Source of the DNA: Rhodoferax ferrireducens
Lineage (GTDB): Bacteria; Pseudomonadota; Gammaproteobacteria; Burkholderiales; Burkholderiaceae_C
DNA length: 64,000 nucleotides
Direction of reading: 5' to 3'
Assembly: GCA_002083775.1 (NCBI GenBank)
Contig: MTEI01000011.1
Location: forward strand, 44,561-108,560
Made by a program: the position numbers and the translations under genes
Notes under the pieces: model-generated
Seen by the model: only the letters and a program-made list of their open reading frames with translations
The model's database searches: none
What the model was told of the DNA's origin: nothing
Shown: positions 37,279-44,749 of the stretch, piece after piece
How positions within the stretch are numbered: the first letter of the stretch is position 1
Layout of the letters: every line of letters starts with the position of its first letter

Positions 37279-37596
37279 CTATTTGAAACGGTAGTGATCA
37301 CGGTTGATCACCGCAGATACCGAGTTCACCTCTTCTGGGAACAGCCCCAGGTTCAACTGCTGATCACAGGCTTCGACCATACCGCGCAAAGCGCCCAGCG
37401 AATTCACTTTGCCGTCTGGTTTGTAAATGGCACTGCCGTCACCACCCACTTTTTTCTGGTGACACGCAGTGCACTGGTGTTGCGCAATCAACTTCTCGCC
37501 TTGCTTGATATCGGCGCCTTGGTACAAGGCGGGGATATCGTAGGCAAAACAGGCAGAGCCAAGCGTCAGGGCAGCAGCGGTCACAAGATGTTTCAT
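37279..37596 (-). CDS. Small periplasmic cytochrome c
   Basis: A 105-residue monohaem cytochrome with a signal peptide (MKHLVTAAALTLGSACFA) and a CTACHQKKVGGDG haem site (about residues 42-46). The C-terminal part lacks an obvious M-x-x-Y/F ligand loop. It lies directly upstream of soxC in the same orientation, 40 bp away, and probably serves as an electron acceptor for the Sox enzymes. I cannot assign it to a named Sox protein. Confidence 0.85.
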   Translation of the reverse strand: MKHLVTAAALTLGSACFAYDIPALYQGADIKQGEKLIAQHQCTACHQKKVGGDGSAIYKPDGKVNSLGALRGMVEACDQQLNLGLFPEEVNSVSAVINRDHYRFK

Positions 37597-37660
37597 GAGG
37601 TGTCGCTTTCAGGTGAGATTGGCCAATGTTGATACTTTACAGTGAGAACGACGCGCACCG

Positions 37661-39043
37661 TTAGAAGGTGTGCGAGTAGCCAAACTGCAGGTTGTTCTGG
37701 CTGTGCGAAATAGTGATTGGGGGGGTATTCGCATCGCCTGGATTGGTAACCGTCACCTTGGGTGCGTGCGCAAAAGATGCACTGATGGTGCCCGCCTTGG
37801 AGACCTTATACCCAAAACCAAACATCACATGGTTTTTCTCGATAGCTGGGAACAAAGGATGAACATATTGGTCAGGCACTGGGTTATCAGAAAAACTGGC
37901 CCCTGCACGCAGCGTCAACTGATCAGTCGCTTTCCAAGCAGCACCCAGATTCAGTACGGTCTGGTTTTTCCACTCTTGCTTGATGGCAAAATCCACTGAA
38001 CCGTTAGTGGCGATTGAACTGTCGTACCGCATCCGGAAACTCTTCATCGAATCAGCCCATCCGATGCGCTTCAGGTCAGCGACTAGCATCCATGAGGGGT
38101 TAACCTGCCAGCTGCCGCCCACCGCCAAAACTGAGGGCATCTGGAAATCAATAATGGTCATTTTGCCGGTGTCTGCAGGACCCAAACCGATAAAGCCCAG
38201 TGAAGCACCACTGGAATTAGTTTCCATGTCCGAAAGACGGGTCTTCAGTTGATAGGACGCACCCAATAGCACTTCAGGTGTGACGCGATAAGTTGCCCCC
38301 AAAATGGCACCTAAACCAGTTGCTTTTGCTGCTCCAGAAAACTTGTTGTCATCTGAAAAATCAATTCGCGCAAAAGTGGTTTGAGGATCGAGAGGTGTGA
38401 GTCCTTGAGCAATACTGCCCATCTGAGTCACCAACCCACCGCTTGGTGTCGTCTGCTGCGGCGAAACATAGCCCGCCAACTGCGCCACACTACCAGTCAT
38501 CTGCATATCTAGTGAGGCCCAGATAAATTTCAGTGTTGCTGCAACGGTTAAATTGGAATTAACTTGGTATGCAACCGGCACTAGTACATTACCAACCCCT
38601 AACTCAGAGCGACTGGGCAAGCCCTGCATGGCAGAAATTACGGAGTTGCCGTCATATTCAGTGCCCATGCCGCCTTGGGCATACATACCAATGCCATAGG
38701 TCCAAGGACCATTGCGCTTGGTGTACCCAATTGACGGCATCACATAGAGGTCACCTCCCGATTCCGCTGTCGTTCCCATTGCCGAGCTTTTGACATCGGG
38801 CTGGAGCAGGCCAAGGTTGACCGCAAAACGTGACGTGCCATCCGGCTGCAAAGCCAGGGTGGCAGGGTTTTGCGCCATACCGGAGTTTCCGACGTCGTGC
38901 GCCTGAGCGGCCCCGCCCATCGAAGTAGCTACCGCTGCATAGCCCTCCATCAACATGCCATTGGTGGCCATAGCAGAGCCCATGGGCAAAGCGAGGGCAG
39001 CAGCCAAAGCCACCGCGCGAATTGGAAATTGTTGTCTCTTCAT
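37661..39043 (-). CDS. FadL/OmpP1-family outer-membrane transport protein
   Basis: A 460-residue beta-barrel protein of the FadL/TodX family. After the signal peptide (VALAAALALPMGSAMA) it has the NPATLALQPDGTSRFAVNLG-type hatch region and ends in an aromatic residue (FGYSHTF), typical of outer-membrane barrels. FadL proteins take up hydrophobic molecules. Members within sox loci may move sulfur compounds, but this is inference. Base composition is visibly lower in G+C than in flanking genes, which hints at separate ancestry. It lies 38 bp after the DUF302 lipoprotein gene, and both probably share the FNR-boxed promoter. Confidence 0.88.
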   Translation of the reverse strand: MKRQQFPIRAVALAAALALPMGSAMATNGMLMEGYAAVATSMGGAAQAHDVGNSGMAQNPATLALQPDGTSRFAVNLGLLQPDVKSSAMGTTAESGGDLYVMPSIGYTKRNGPWTYGIGMYAQGGMGTEYDGNSVISAMQGLPSRSELGVGNVLVPVAYQVNSNLTVAATLKFIWASLDMQMTGSVAQLAGYVSPQQTTPSGGLVTQMGSIAQGLTPLDPQTTFARIDFSDDNKFSGAAKATGLGAILGATYRVTPEVLLGASYQLKTRLSDMETNSSGASLGFIGLGPADTGKMTIIDFQMPSVLAVGGSWQVNPSWMLVADLKRIGWADSMKSFRMRYDSSIATNGSVDFAIKQEWKNQTVLNLGAAWKATDQLTLRAGASFSDNPVPDQYVHPLFPAIEKNHVMFGFGYKVSKAGTISASFAHAPKVTVTNPGDANTPPITISHSQNNLQFGYSHTF

Positions 39044-39081
39044 ATTTTTAGAGGCTCAGTTGGGGTCAAGGGATGTTTCGC

Positions 39082-39654
39082 TCAAAAGTCGCCGCTGGCG
39101 GCGCGGTCCATCATCTGGTAAATGGTTTCACGCACTTTCCAGGCCTCTTCCTTCAACGGCGAAGGCAATTTGCGACCCATCTTGACCATCATGTCCATGT
39201 TCAGTGTGTAAATCCAAAGACCATCAGCCTGCTCGATCACCGTCAGGCGGCAAGGCAGGTAGGCACCCATGGCAGGGCTGAAATCCACCATGAGGCGCGC
39301 TGTGGCCGGGGAGCAATACGAATAGACCTTCAGAAACTTTTGCTTGACGCCAGTGCGGGCTTCGAGTTCAGCGGACAGCGGCAACTCTCCCACGCCTTTC
39401 ATGTTGCGCTCGGCAGAAATTGCGTCAAACGCGTTTTCAATGTCTTTGACGGTCAGCCCAGGCTTGACCTTGCGCGCCCAGGTGGTGGCAATAGCAATAT
39501 CACCGTTACCTTCAACCCACTTGTCCCACATCGAACTGGCTTCTGCGCCAGCGCCGTCTTCGAGCTTGCCCAAGGTGCTGATGGTGCCGCAGCCGGTCAA
39601 AAAAACAGCAGCCAACAGGGGCAACCAAAGAAGTTTTCGAGTTAAAGAATTCAC
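39082..39654 (-). CDS. DUF302 lipoprotein
   Basis: A 190-residue lipoprotein with lipobox AAVFLTGC (cysteine about residue 22). The C-terminal half fits DUF302: KVYSYCSPATARLMVDFSPA, then GAYLPCRLTVIEQADGLWIY. DUF302 proteins are often encoded with sulfur-oxidation genes and their role is unknown. The start is a GTG with AAAGGA six bases upstream. A perfect FNR-type box lies about 80 bp before it, and the FadL-type gene follows. Confidence 0.82.
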   Translation of the reverse strand: MNSLTRKLLWLPLLAAVFLTGCGTISTLGKLEDGAGAEASSMWDKWVEGNGDIAIATTWARKVKPGLTVKDIENAFDAISAERNMKGVGELPLSAELEARTGVKQKFLKVYSYCSPATARLMVDFSPAMGAYLPCRLTVIEQADGLWIYTLNMDMMVKMGRKLPSPLKEEAWKVRETIYQMMDRAASGDF

Positions 39655-39726
39655 GTAAGGTCCTTTGTTGACAGGGATGGATGAGAGAAATCGCTTTTGA
39701 CAAAAAACTAAAACTTGTTCAATGTT

Positions 39727-39740
39727 TTGATTTTTATCAA
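39727..39740. promoter_or_regulatory. FNR/ANR box upstream of the DUF302 gene (perfect)
   Basis: TTGAT-TTTT-ATCAA matches the FNR/ANR consensus exactly. It lies about 80 bp before the DUF302 start, between that gene and the FNR-family regulator encoded just upstream, so local control is plausible. Confidence 0.7.
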
Positions 39741-39792
39741 TCGTCGCTTAATTAACGAGGCACACATATTAGGAACTACCCTAGGTCAGACC

Positions 39793-39816
39793 AAAAAAAA
39801 GCCGCTTTGAGCGGCT
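39793..39816 (-). terminator. Terminator of the FNR-family regulator gene
   Basis: On the minus strand AGCCGCT-CAA-AGCGGCT is followed by a run of T residues, about 100 bp past the regulator stop codon. This is a classic rho-independent terminator that separates the regulator from the DUF302/FadL unit. Confidence 0.9.
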
Positions 39817-39919
39817 GTTTGTGATCATCTGACGGATAGCTGACGGTATATCGCCATGCTGACTGGCCAACAGCCACCCTTGTGATGCAACTGGCAACCC
39901 GGTGCTGGGCAACAGCGCC

Positions 39920-40624
39920 TCAGTCTGAAGCGAGACTATCCGGGTAGATGACCCGGTAAATCCGGCCTTGCTTGTCCAGTTGTTCGATCGCCCCTTCACG
40001 CACCAGGCGACTGATTTCACGACTGACTGTCTCCAGCTTCAGGTCCAGCATGGCGCCCATGTCTTCCCGGGAAAAAAGCATCGAGACCTCGCTGTTGGCG
40101 GCGCTGCGCATTTTGAGGACAAGGTTACCGACGCGCCGCTTGGCTGTTCCAAAATTCATGTCGGCTAGCCAGTCGTCCGCGTCTTTGAGCGCATGCTGCC
40201 ACTTCTTCATCAACTGGGCGTGCAGACGGGGACTGCTGGACGACAGCTTGTGAATGACTTCCAGCGGAATCCGGCAAACCGATGCGGCAGTCAGCGTCAC
40301 CGCATCGCAGTCGTACTTGGCGCTGGCCAGCGCCTCCAGCCCGACCACATCGCCAGCCCGTAAGACACGCACGATGCGCGGCCGCCCGTCGAGGGTACTG
40401 CGCACCAGTTTCACCATACCATGGCGCAAGGTGAAGATGCCTTTGGCCGCACTACCCTCGGTAAACATGCTGGCGCCAGCTGCGTACTCCATCTCGTCAA
40501 TCGGGGCATGGATCAAGCCGAAGTCATGCGCATTGAGATCGGCGAAAAGCACCAGATCACGAATACCGCATGCCTTGCAGTCCGCGGTACCACGCCATGC
40601 CGACTCAGTTTTCATAGGGATCAT
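39920..40624 (-). CDS. Crp/Fnr-family transcription regulator
   Basis: A 234-residue regulator with a cyclic-nucleotide-binding-like domain and a C-terminal winged helix. The recognition helix reads DLKLETVSREISRL, and its E-x-x-S-R matches the FNR type that reads TTGAT half-sites. The N-terminus has CKACGI (C16, C19), like FNR's CxxCxI, but the position of FNR's third cluster cysteine is valine (V25). Other cysteines near 107 and 116 may contribute. Oxygen sensing by a standard [4Fe-4S] cluster is therefore doubtful. Its likely targets include the perfect boxes at 39727 and 7518. It is followed by a strong terminator and preceded by the thioredoxin gene. Confidence 0.9.
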   Translation of the reverse strand: MIPMKTESAWRGTADCKACGIRDLVLFADLNAHDFGLIHAPIDEMEYAAGASMFTEGSAAKGIFTLRHGMVKLVRSTLDGRPRIVRVLRAGDVVGLEALASAKYDCDAVTLTAASVCRIPLEVIHKLSSSSPRLHAQLMKKWQHALKDADDWLADMNFGTAKRRVGNLVLKMRSAANSEVSMLFSREDMGAMLDLKLETVSREISRLVREGAIEQLDKQGRIYRVIYPDSLASD

Positions 40625-40633
40625 CTTTTCCTT

Positions 40634-41122
40634 TCAAGTCCGCATAGCCGAGCGCGCAGTTCGCACACGTTCGTCCAGATAGGCACCATAAAAATCCGGC
40701 AGGTAACCACCCACCAGGCGCTCCGCCACTTCAACACCGCCGCGCCCAAAAAACAGGACCGTAGGCGCCACCTTGATGTCCCAAAGGCGGCTCAAGCTCT
40801 CCTGGGTTTGAGGCGCGCCACCAAACCCCTGAATGAGTTGGCGACTACGCATGTCAATCTGAACGATGGACACGCCGTGCTCGCGCTGCAATGGCAACAA
40901 ATAGTTCTGTGTGGCTATCTTGCAAAACGGGCAGCCGCGCAAAGTCACCATGACGAGCAAGGGGCCACCCTTTTTCAGCGCCGCCGCCAGTTCGTCAGGA
41001 AGCGATGCAGGCACGGCCAGTTCTGCCGCACTCACCCCATTGGCGTGAACCGCCCCCAGCGAGAGCAAGGTGCCCGCCAACCAGCGCCGCCGCGATAGGA
41101 CACCCGACAGGTTATGCATCAT
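40634..41122 (-). CDS. SoxW-like periplasmic thioredoxin
   Basis: A 162-residue exported thioredoxin-fold protein. The signal has a twin-arginine-like SRRRWLAGTLLSLGAVHA. The active site is LRGCPFCKIA (CPFC, about residue 62-65), and the cis-proline lies in IKVAPTVLFF. SoxW keeps Sox proteins reduced, and this protein resembles SoxW/thioredoxin-like members in size and context. It lies 9 bp before the FNR-family gene and probably shares its transcript. The exact name is not certain. Confidence 0.8.
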   Translation of the reverse strand: MMHNLSGVLSRRRWLAGTLLSLGAVHANGVSAAELAVPASLPDELAAALKKGGPLLVMVTLRGCPFCKIATQNYLLPLQREHGVSIVQIDMRSRQLIQGFGGAPQTQESLSRLWDIKVAPTVLFFGRGGVEVAERLVGGYLPDFYGAYLDERVRTARSAMRT

Positions 41123-41237
41123 TCGAGCCGACTATCGCCGTATGGCGGCCGTACAGGGAGGGAAAACACTCTGAACTGGGACTGGATTTGGATCAAGAAT
41201 CATCTCCGGACATTTAAGGGCTTCATTGTTCTTGCGG

Positions 41238-41257
41238 TGTAATATAAGCGAATTACA
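41238..41257. promoter_or_regulatory. TGTAAT-N8-ATTACA dyad before the SoxT-like gene
   Basis: A perfect 6-bp inverted repeat with an 8-bp spacer (ATAAGCGA) ends 9 bp before the likely start codon of the transporter gene. The position, overlapping the expected promoter and leader, suggests a repressor site. An ArsR-family regulator at 46387-46722 is a candidate, but this is unproven. Confidence 0.4.
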
Positions 41258-41266
41258 AACAGATGG

Positions 41267-42370
41267 ATGGCTATGGACATTGCTGCGCTGGTTGAAAGTT
41301 ACGGTGAAAAAGTCATCCTGGCCGTGGGTGGGTTACTGATTGGTGCAATGTTCGGCTTTTTTGCCCAACGCTCCAAGTTTTGCCTCAGAGCGGCCACGCT
41401 GGAGTTCTGGCACCGGACTTTTGGCGAGAAAATCGCCGTCTGGTTGCTGGCCTTTTCGGCCGCCGTGGTTGGAGTGCAACTGTTGATCCTGACCAACCAC
41501 ATGGACATCGACGCAGCACGCCAGATTTCAGCCACCGGCAGCATGTCGGGCGCCTTGATCGGCGGGCTGTTTTTTGGTGCCGGCATGATTTTGACGCGGG
41601 GTTGCGCCAGCCGCTTGCTCGTTTTGTCTGCCAACGGCAACTTGCGCGCCCTGCTCTCCGGGCTGATTTTCGCGGTGACCGCGCAAGCCGCTCTGGGTGG
41701 CGTTCTGTCGCCCTGGCGCGAGGCGATCAGCAGTTGGTGGACCGTGGACGGAGGCACAGCACGCAACCTGCTCGCCCTGACCGGCGTGGGCACCTGGGGC
41801 GGCCTGATTTTTGGTTTGATCTGGATGGCGGCAGCGCTTTACTTTGCGGTGCGCAGCGGCTGGGGCCTTTGGAAGTGGGTCGGTGGTCTGGGCACGGGTC
41901 TGGCGGTGGCTGCTGCCTGGGGCTTTAATTACCTGGTTGCCACCAATTCATTCCAGGTGGTGCCGGTACAGGGCCTGACCTTCAGCGGCCCCTCTGCCGA
42001 ATGGTTGATGCGTGTGATGTCCACCAGTGCCCCCGAAATTGGTTTCAGTTTTGGCATGTTGCCCGGCGTGTTTATTGGCTCGTTCATCGGCGCCTGGGTG
42101 GGTAAAGACTTCAAGCTGGAAGGCTTCAGCGACGGCTACGGCATGCGCCGATACATCTTTGGTGCGATCTTCATGGGATTCGGTTCCATGCTGGCCGGTG
42201 GCTGCGCCGTGGGTGCCGGTATCACGGGCGGCGCCATTTTCGCCACCACGGCCTGGATGGCCCTGGTCGGCATGTGGGCGGGTGCTGGCCTGATGGACCG
42301 GCTGATCGACAGCCCGAAAGCCGTCGCCGTCTCAGCCGAGGCTGCCAACGGGGCGCGGATAGCACCCTGA
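41267..42370 (+). CDS. YeeE/YedE-family sulfur transporter (SoxT-like)
   Basis: A 367-residue membrane protein with about nine hydrophobic helices. It is related to the thiosulfate transporter TsuA (YeeE). The three conserved cysteines that pass thiosulfate through the pore in TsuA are visible in SKFCLRA, TRGCASRL and AGGCAVGAG. In sox loci such proteins are called SoxT. It would import thiosulfate or another sulfur compound into the cytoplasm. It is the only plus-strand gene of the sulfur region, convergent with the cytochrome c4 gene and preceded by a dyad. An ATG two codons later is an alternative start. Confidence 0.9.
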   Translation: MAMDIAALVESYGEKVILAVGGLLIGAMFGFFAQRSKFCLRAATLEFWHRTFGEKIAVWLLAFSAAVVGVQLLILTNHMDIDAARQISATGSMSGALIGGLFFGAGMILTRGCASRLLVLSANGNLRALLSGLIFAVTAQAALGGVLSPWREAISSWWTVDGGTARNLLALTGVGTWGGLIFGLIWMAAALYFAVRSGWGLWKWVGGLGTGLAVAAAWGFNYLVATNSFQVVPVQGLTFSGPSAEWLMRVMSTSAPEIGFSFGMLPGVFIGSFIGAWVGKDFKLEGFSDGYGMRRYIFGAIFMGFGSMLAGGCAVGAGITGGAIFATTAWMALVGMWAGAGLMDRLIDSPKAVAVSAEAANGARIAP

Positions 42371-42384
42371 ATCAGCAACAGCGA

Positions 42385-42978
42385 CTATTTGCCGCTGACA
42401 AACTCGGCAACAGCAGCCATTTCCAGCGGGGAAAGATTGGCGGCAATTGAATGCATGACCGCGTTGTCGTTGGTGCGCTCGCGTTTGCCAAAGAGTTTGA
42501 GCTGGGTTTCCACATAGCCCGCATACTGGCCCGCCAGACGCGGCAAGGACGCGGTGCCCAGACCCTGTTTACCATGACAACTTGCGCAGGCCGGCAAGCC
42601 ACTGAACTTGTTGCCCTTGTAAAAAATATAGCTGCCCACGGCCGCCAGATCAGGGTCTTTCACAGTTTCTGGCGGGGCAGATTTGGACTCAAAGTATTTG
42701 CCGACGGCCGCCATCTCATCCGGCGTCAGTCGGCTGACCATATCGACCATGGCCGTGTTCTGGCGTTTGCCTGATTTGAAGTTGTCCAGTTGCTTGGCGA
42801 TGTACTCGGCGTGCTGGCCAGCGAGCTTGGGAAACACTTCGCTGGCTGATTCACCGTCTTCGCCATGGCACATGAAACAGGAGCCCATCACGATTTTTTT
42901 GGCTCGCGCCTGGTCAACTTGCGCCCAACTGTTGCCAGCCACCAAAGAGGCGGCCAGCAGCCAAGTGATTTTCATCAT
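42385..42978 (-). CDS. Dihaem cytochrome c4
   Basis: A 197-residue exported cytochrome made of two similar cytochrome c domains. The haem sites are CFMCHGEDGES (about residue 35) and CASCHGKQGLG (about residue 137). Each domain has a methionine ligand region (TAMVDMVSRLTPDEMAAVG and NAVMHSIAANLSPLEMAAVA). Cytochrome c4 typically passes electrons to terminal oxidases. It follows the first fccB gene by about 12 bp, suggesting that it accepts electrons from sulfide oxidation. The start at 42978 has AGGA seven bases upstream. Confidence 0.92.
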   Translation of the reverse strand: MMKITWLLAASLVAGNSWAQVDQARAKKIVMGSCFMCHGEDGESASEVFPKLAGQHAEYIAKQLDNFKSGKRQNTAMVDMVSRLTPDEMAAVGKYFESKSAPPETVKDPDLAAVGSYIFYKGNKFSGLPACASCHGKQGLGTASLPRLAGQYAGYVETQLKLFGKRERTNDNAVMHSIAANLSPLEMAAVAEFVSGK

Positions 42979-42990
42979 CTGCAAATCCTT

Positions 42991-44274
42991 TCAACTCAAG
43001 GTGTCGGTCCAGATACCACGCGCCCAGGCCATCGCCACGCGGCCTTCCAGCTCGTTGGCCGCCTTGGACACCCCGCCCGAGCCAGGCACCACCAACATGG
43101 TTTTCTTGGCGGCGTCGTAACTGTGGATGCTGGTCACATGCGCGGCGTCTTCGGCACCCATGAAGCTGTAGCAGACGTTGTTATAGATGGGTGCCACATT
43201 AGGCACCTTGCCTGTCAGCAAGGCCACCACGGCACCAGCGCAGGTTTTGCCATGCTGGTTGGCCATGTGGCCTGACTTGGGCATGGCCGGGGCAATCTGG
43301 ATCGCGTCGCCAATGATGTGGACGTTTTTAACCACTTTGGACTCAAAGGTGAGAAAGTCCACCTCACACCAACGCTTGTTGGCGGTGGCCAGCCCGCTTT
43401 TGACCGCCAGCTCGCCGGCGCGCATGTTGGGCAAGACGTTGAGCACATTGGCCTTGACGTCACCGTTGAACTCGAACTTGAGGGTCCCACTCGCCACATC
43501 CACGTCCGACAGCACATGCTTGGGCCGGTACTCCACCATGCCAGGGTAACGATCCGCCCAGGCCTTTTTGAATAACCCGGCCTTGGAAGTGACGTCATCA
43601 TTGGCATCCAGAATCAGCACCTTGGATTTGGGTTTGGCCTGGCTGAAATAACTGGCCACCTGGCAGGCGCGCTCGTACGGGCCGGGCGGGCAACGGTATG
43701 GCGCCAGTGGAATAGCCAGTGCATAAACCCCGCCGTCAGGCATGGCTTCCAGTTGTTGACGCAGCGCCACAGTTTGCGGGCCGGCTTTCCAGGCGTGCAG
43801 CACCTGATCTTTGGCACCGGCTGAGGCCATGCCCGGCAAGGTTTCCCACATAAAGTCAATGCCAGGGGACAGGATCAGCCGGTCGTAGGGCAATTCACCC
43901 CCCCCTGCCAGGCGCACGATGCGTTTGTCCGGGTCGATGGTGGTGACCGCATCGCGAACCAGTTTGACGCCATGGTTCTTGACCAGGTTGTCATAGGTGA
44001 GCGTGATGTCGGCCATGGTCTTGGTGCCACCCAGCACCAGATTGGAGATGGGGCACGAGATAAACGAGGCATTGGGCTCCACCAGCGTGACCGAGATGCC
44101 GTAGTCCGACCACATGCGCACATATTTCGCTGCGGTGGCACCGCCAAAACCACCGCCGACCACCACCACTCTCAAACCGTTGTCACCCCGCGTAGATGCG
44201 CAACCTGACAAAAAACCCAGCGAACCCACAGCGCCAGCAGCACCGATCGAGCCTACAAATTGACGACGTTTCAT
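42991..44274 (-). CDS. fccB: Flavocytochrome c sulfide dehydrogenase flavoprotein, copy 1
   Basis: A 427-residue periplasmic flavoprotein that oxidises sulfide to polysulfide or sulfur. A twin-arginine signal (MKRRQFVGSIGAAGAVGSLG) ends near SGC. The FAD-binding Rossmann motif is VVVVGGGFGGATAAKYV, and the ISCPISN cysteine matches the one that links FAD covalently in FccB. Further cysteines in YRCPPGPYERAC and GKTCAGAVVAL could form the redox disulfide. In sox loci this protein is also called SoxF. It is encoded with a small cytochrome (44290-44583) and cytochrome c4. The start has AAGGAG six bases upstream. Confidence 0.92.
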   Translation of the reverse strand: MKRRQFVGSIGAAGAVGSLGFLSGCASTRGDNGLRVVVVGGGFGGATAAKYVRMWSDYGISVTLVEPNASFISCPISNLVLGGTKTMADITLTYDNLVKNHGVKLVRDAVTTIDPDKRIVRLAGGGELPYDRLILSPGIDFMWETLPGMASAGAKDQVLHAWKAGPQTVALRQQLEAMPDGGVYALAIPLAPYRCPPGPYERACQVASYFSQAKPKSKVLILDANDDVTSKAGLFKKAWADRYPGMVEYRPKHVLSDVDVASGTLKFEFNGDVKANVLNVLPNMRAGELAVKSGLATANKRWCEVDFLTFESKVVKNVHIIGDAIQIAPAMPKSGHMANQHGKTCAGAVVALLTGKVPNVAPIYNNVCYSFMGAEDAAHVTSIHSYDAAKKTMLVVPGSGGVSKAANELEGRVAMAWARGIWTDTLS

Positions 44275-44289
44275 ATCCATCTCCTTGAT

Positions 44290-44583
44290 TTATTTTTTGA
44301 GTGCAGAGAAGTAACTTGCCAATTGCTCGATCTGCGCGTCCGAGTAACCTTTGGAGAGCTGATGCATCAAAGTGGCGGGCTTGGCCCCTGACTTGAAGTC
44401 CATCATTTTCTTGGTGAACTCTTCCTTGGGCAGCCCCGCCAGACTGTCCATACCAGGCTGCGCAATCCCCTGCGCACCGTGGCATGCGGTACAGCCTGAT
44501 GCCATGCCACGCACCTGAAGATCATCGGCGTTGGCCCAACCTGAGAGAAGCGCCAGGCACAGGCCTGGGAGCAATTTGGTCAT
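44290..44583 (-). CDS. fccA: Cytochrome subunit of sulfide dehydrogenase, copy 1 (SoxE/FccA-like)
   Basis: A 97-residue monohaem cytochrome with a signal peptide (LLPGLCLALLSGWANA), a GCTACHGAQG haem site (about residues 31-35) and the LMHQLSKGYSDAQIEQLASY C-terminal pattern. It lies 15 bp before fccB copy 1 and would accept electrons from its FAD. It is a one-haem protein, unlike the dihaem FccA of Allochromatium. A closely similar copy is found at 46067-46387. Confidence 0.9.
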   Translation of the reverse strand: MTKLLPGLCLALLSGWANADDLQVRGMASGCTACHGAQGIAQPGMDSLAGLPKEEFTKKMMDFKSGAKPATLMHQLSKGYSDAQIEQLASYFSALKK

Positions 44584-44749
44584 TATTGTTTACCTCGTGG
44601 TGCAAAAAGGAAGTGAGACACCGGCACCGCAGAGCGCAGCAGCCATCAGCCCTCGTCGAATGAGGATCTCTGACGAACCCATCGTAGCCGCAGGTACCAG
44701 CTTGTCTTCACCGGACAAACCCGAACAAGACGGCTACCGGGCAGATACC

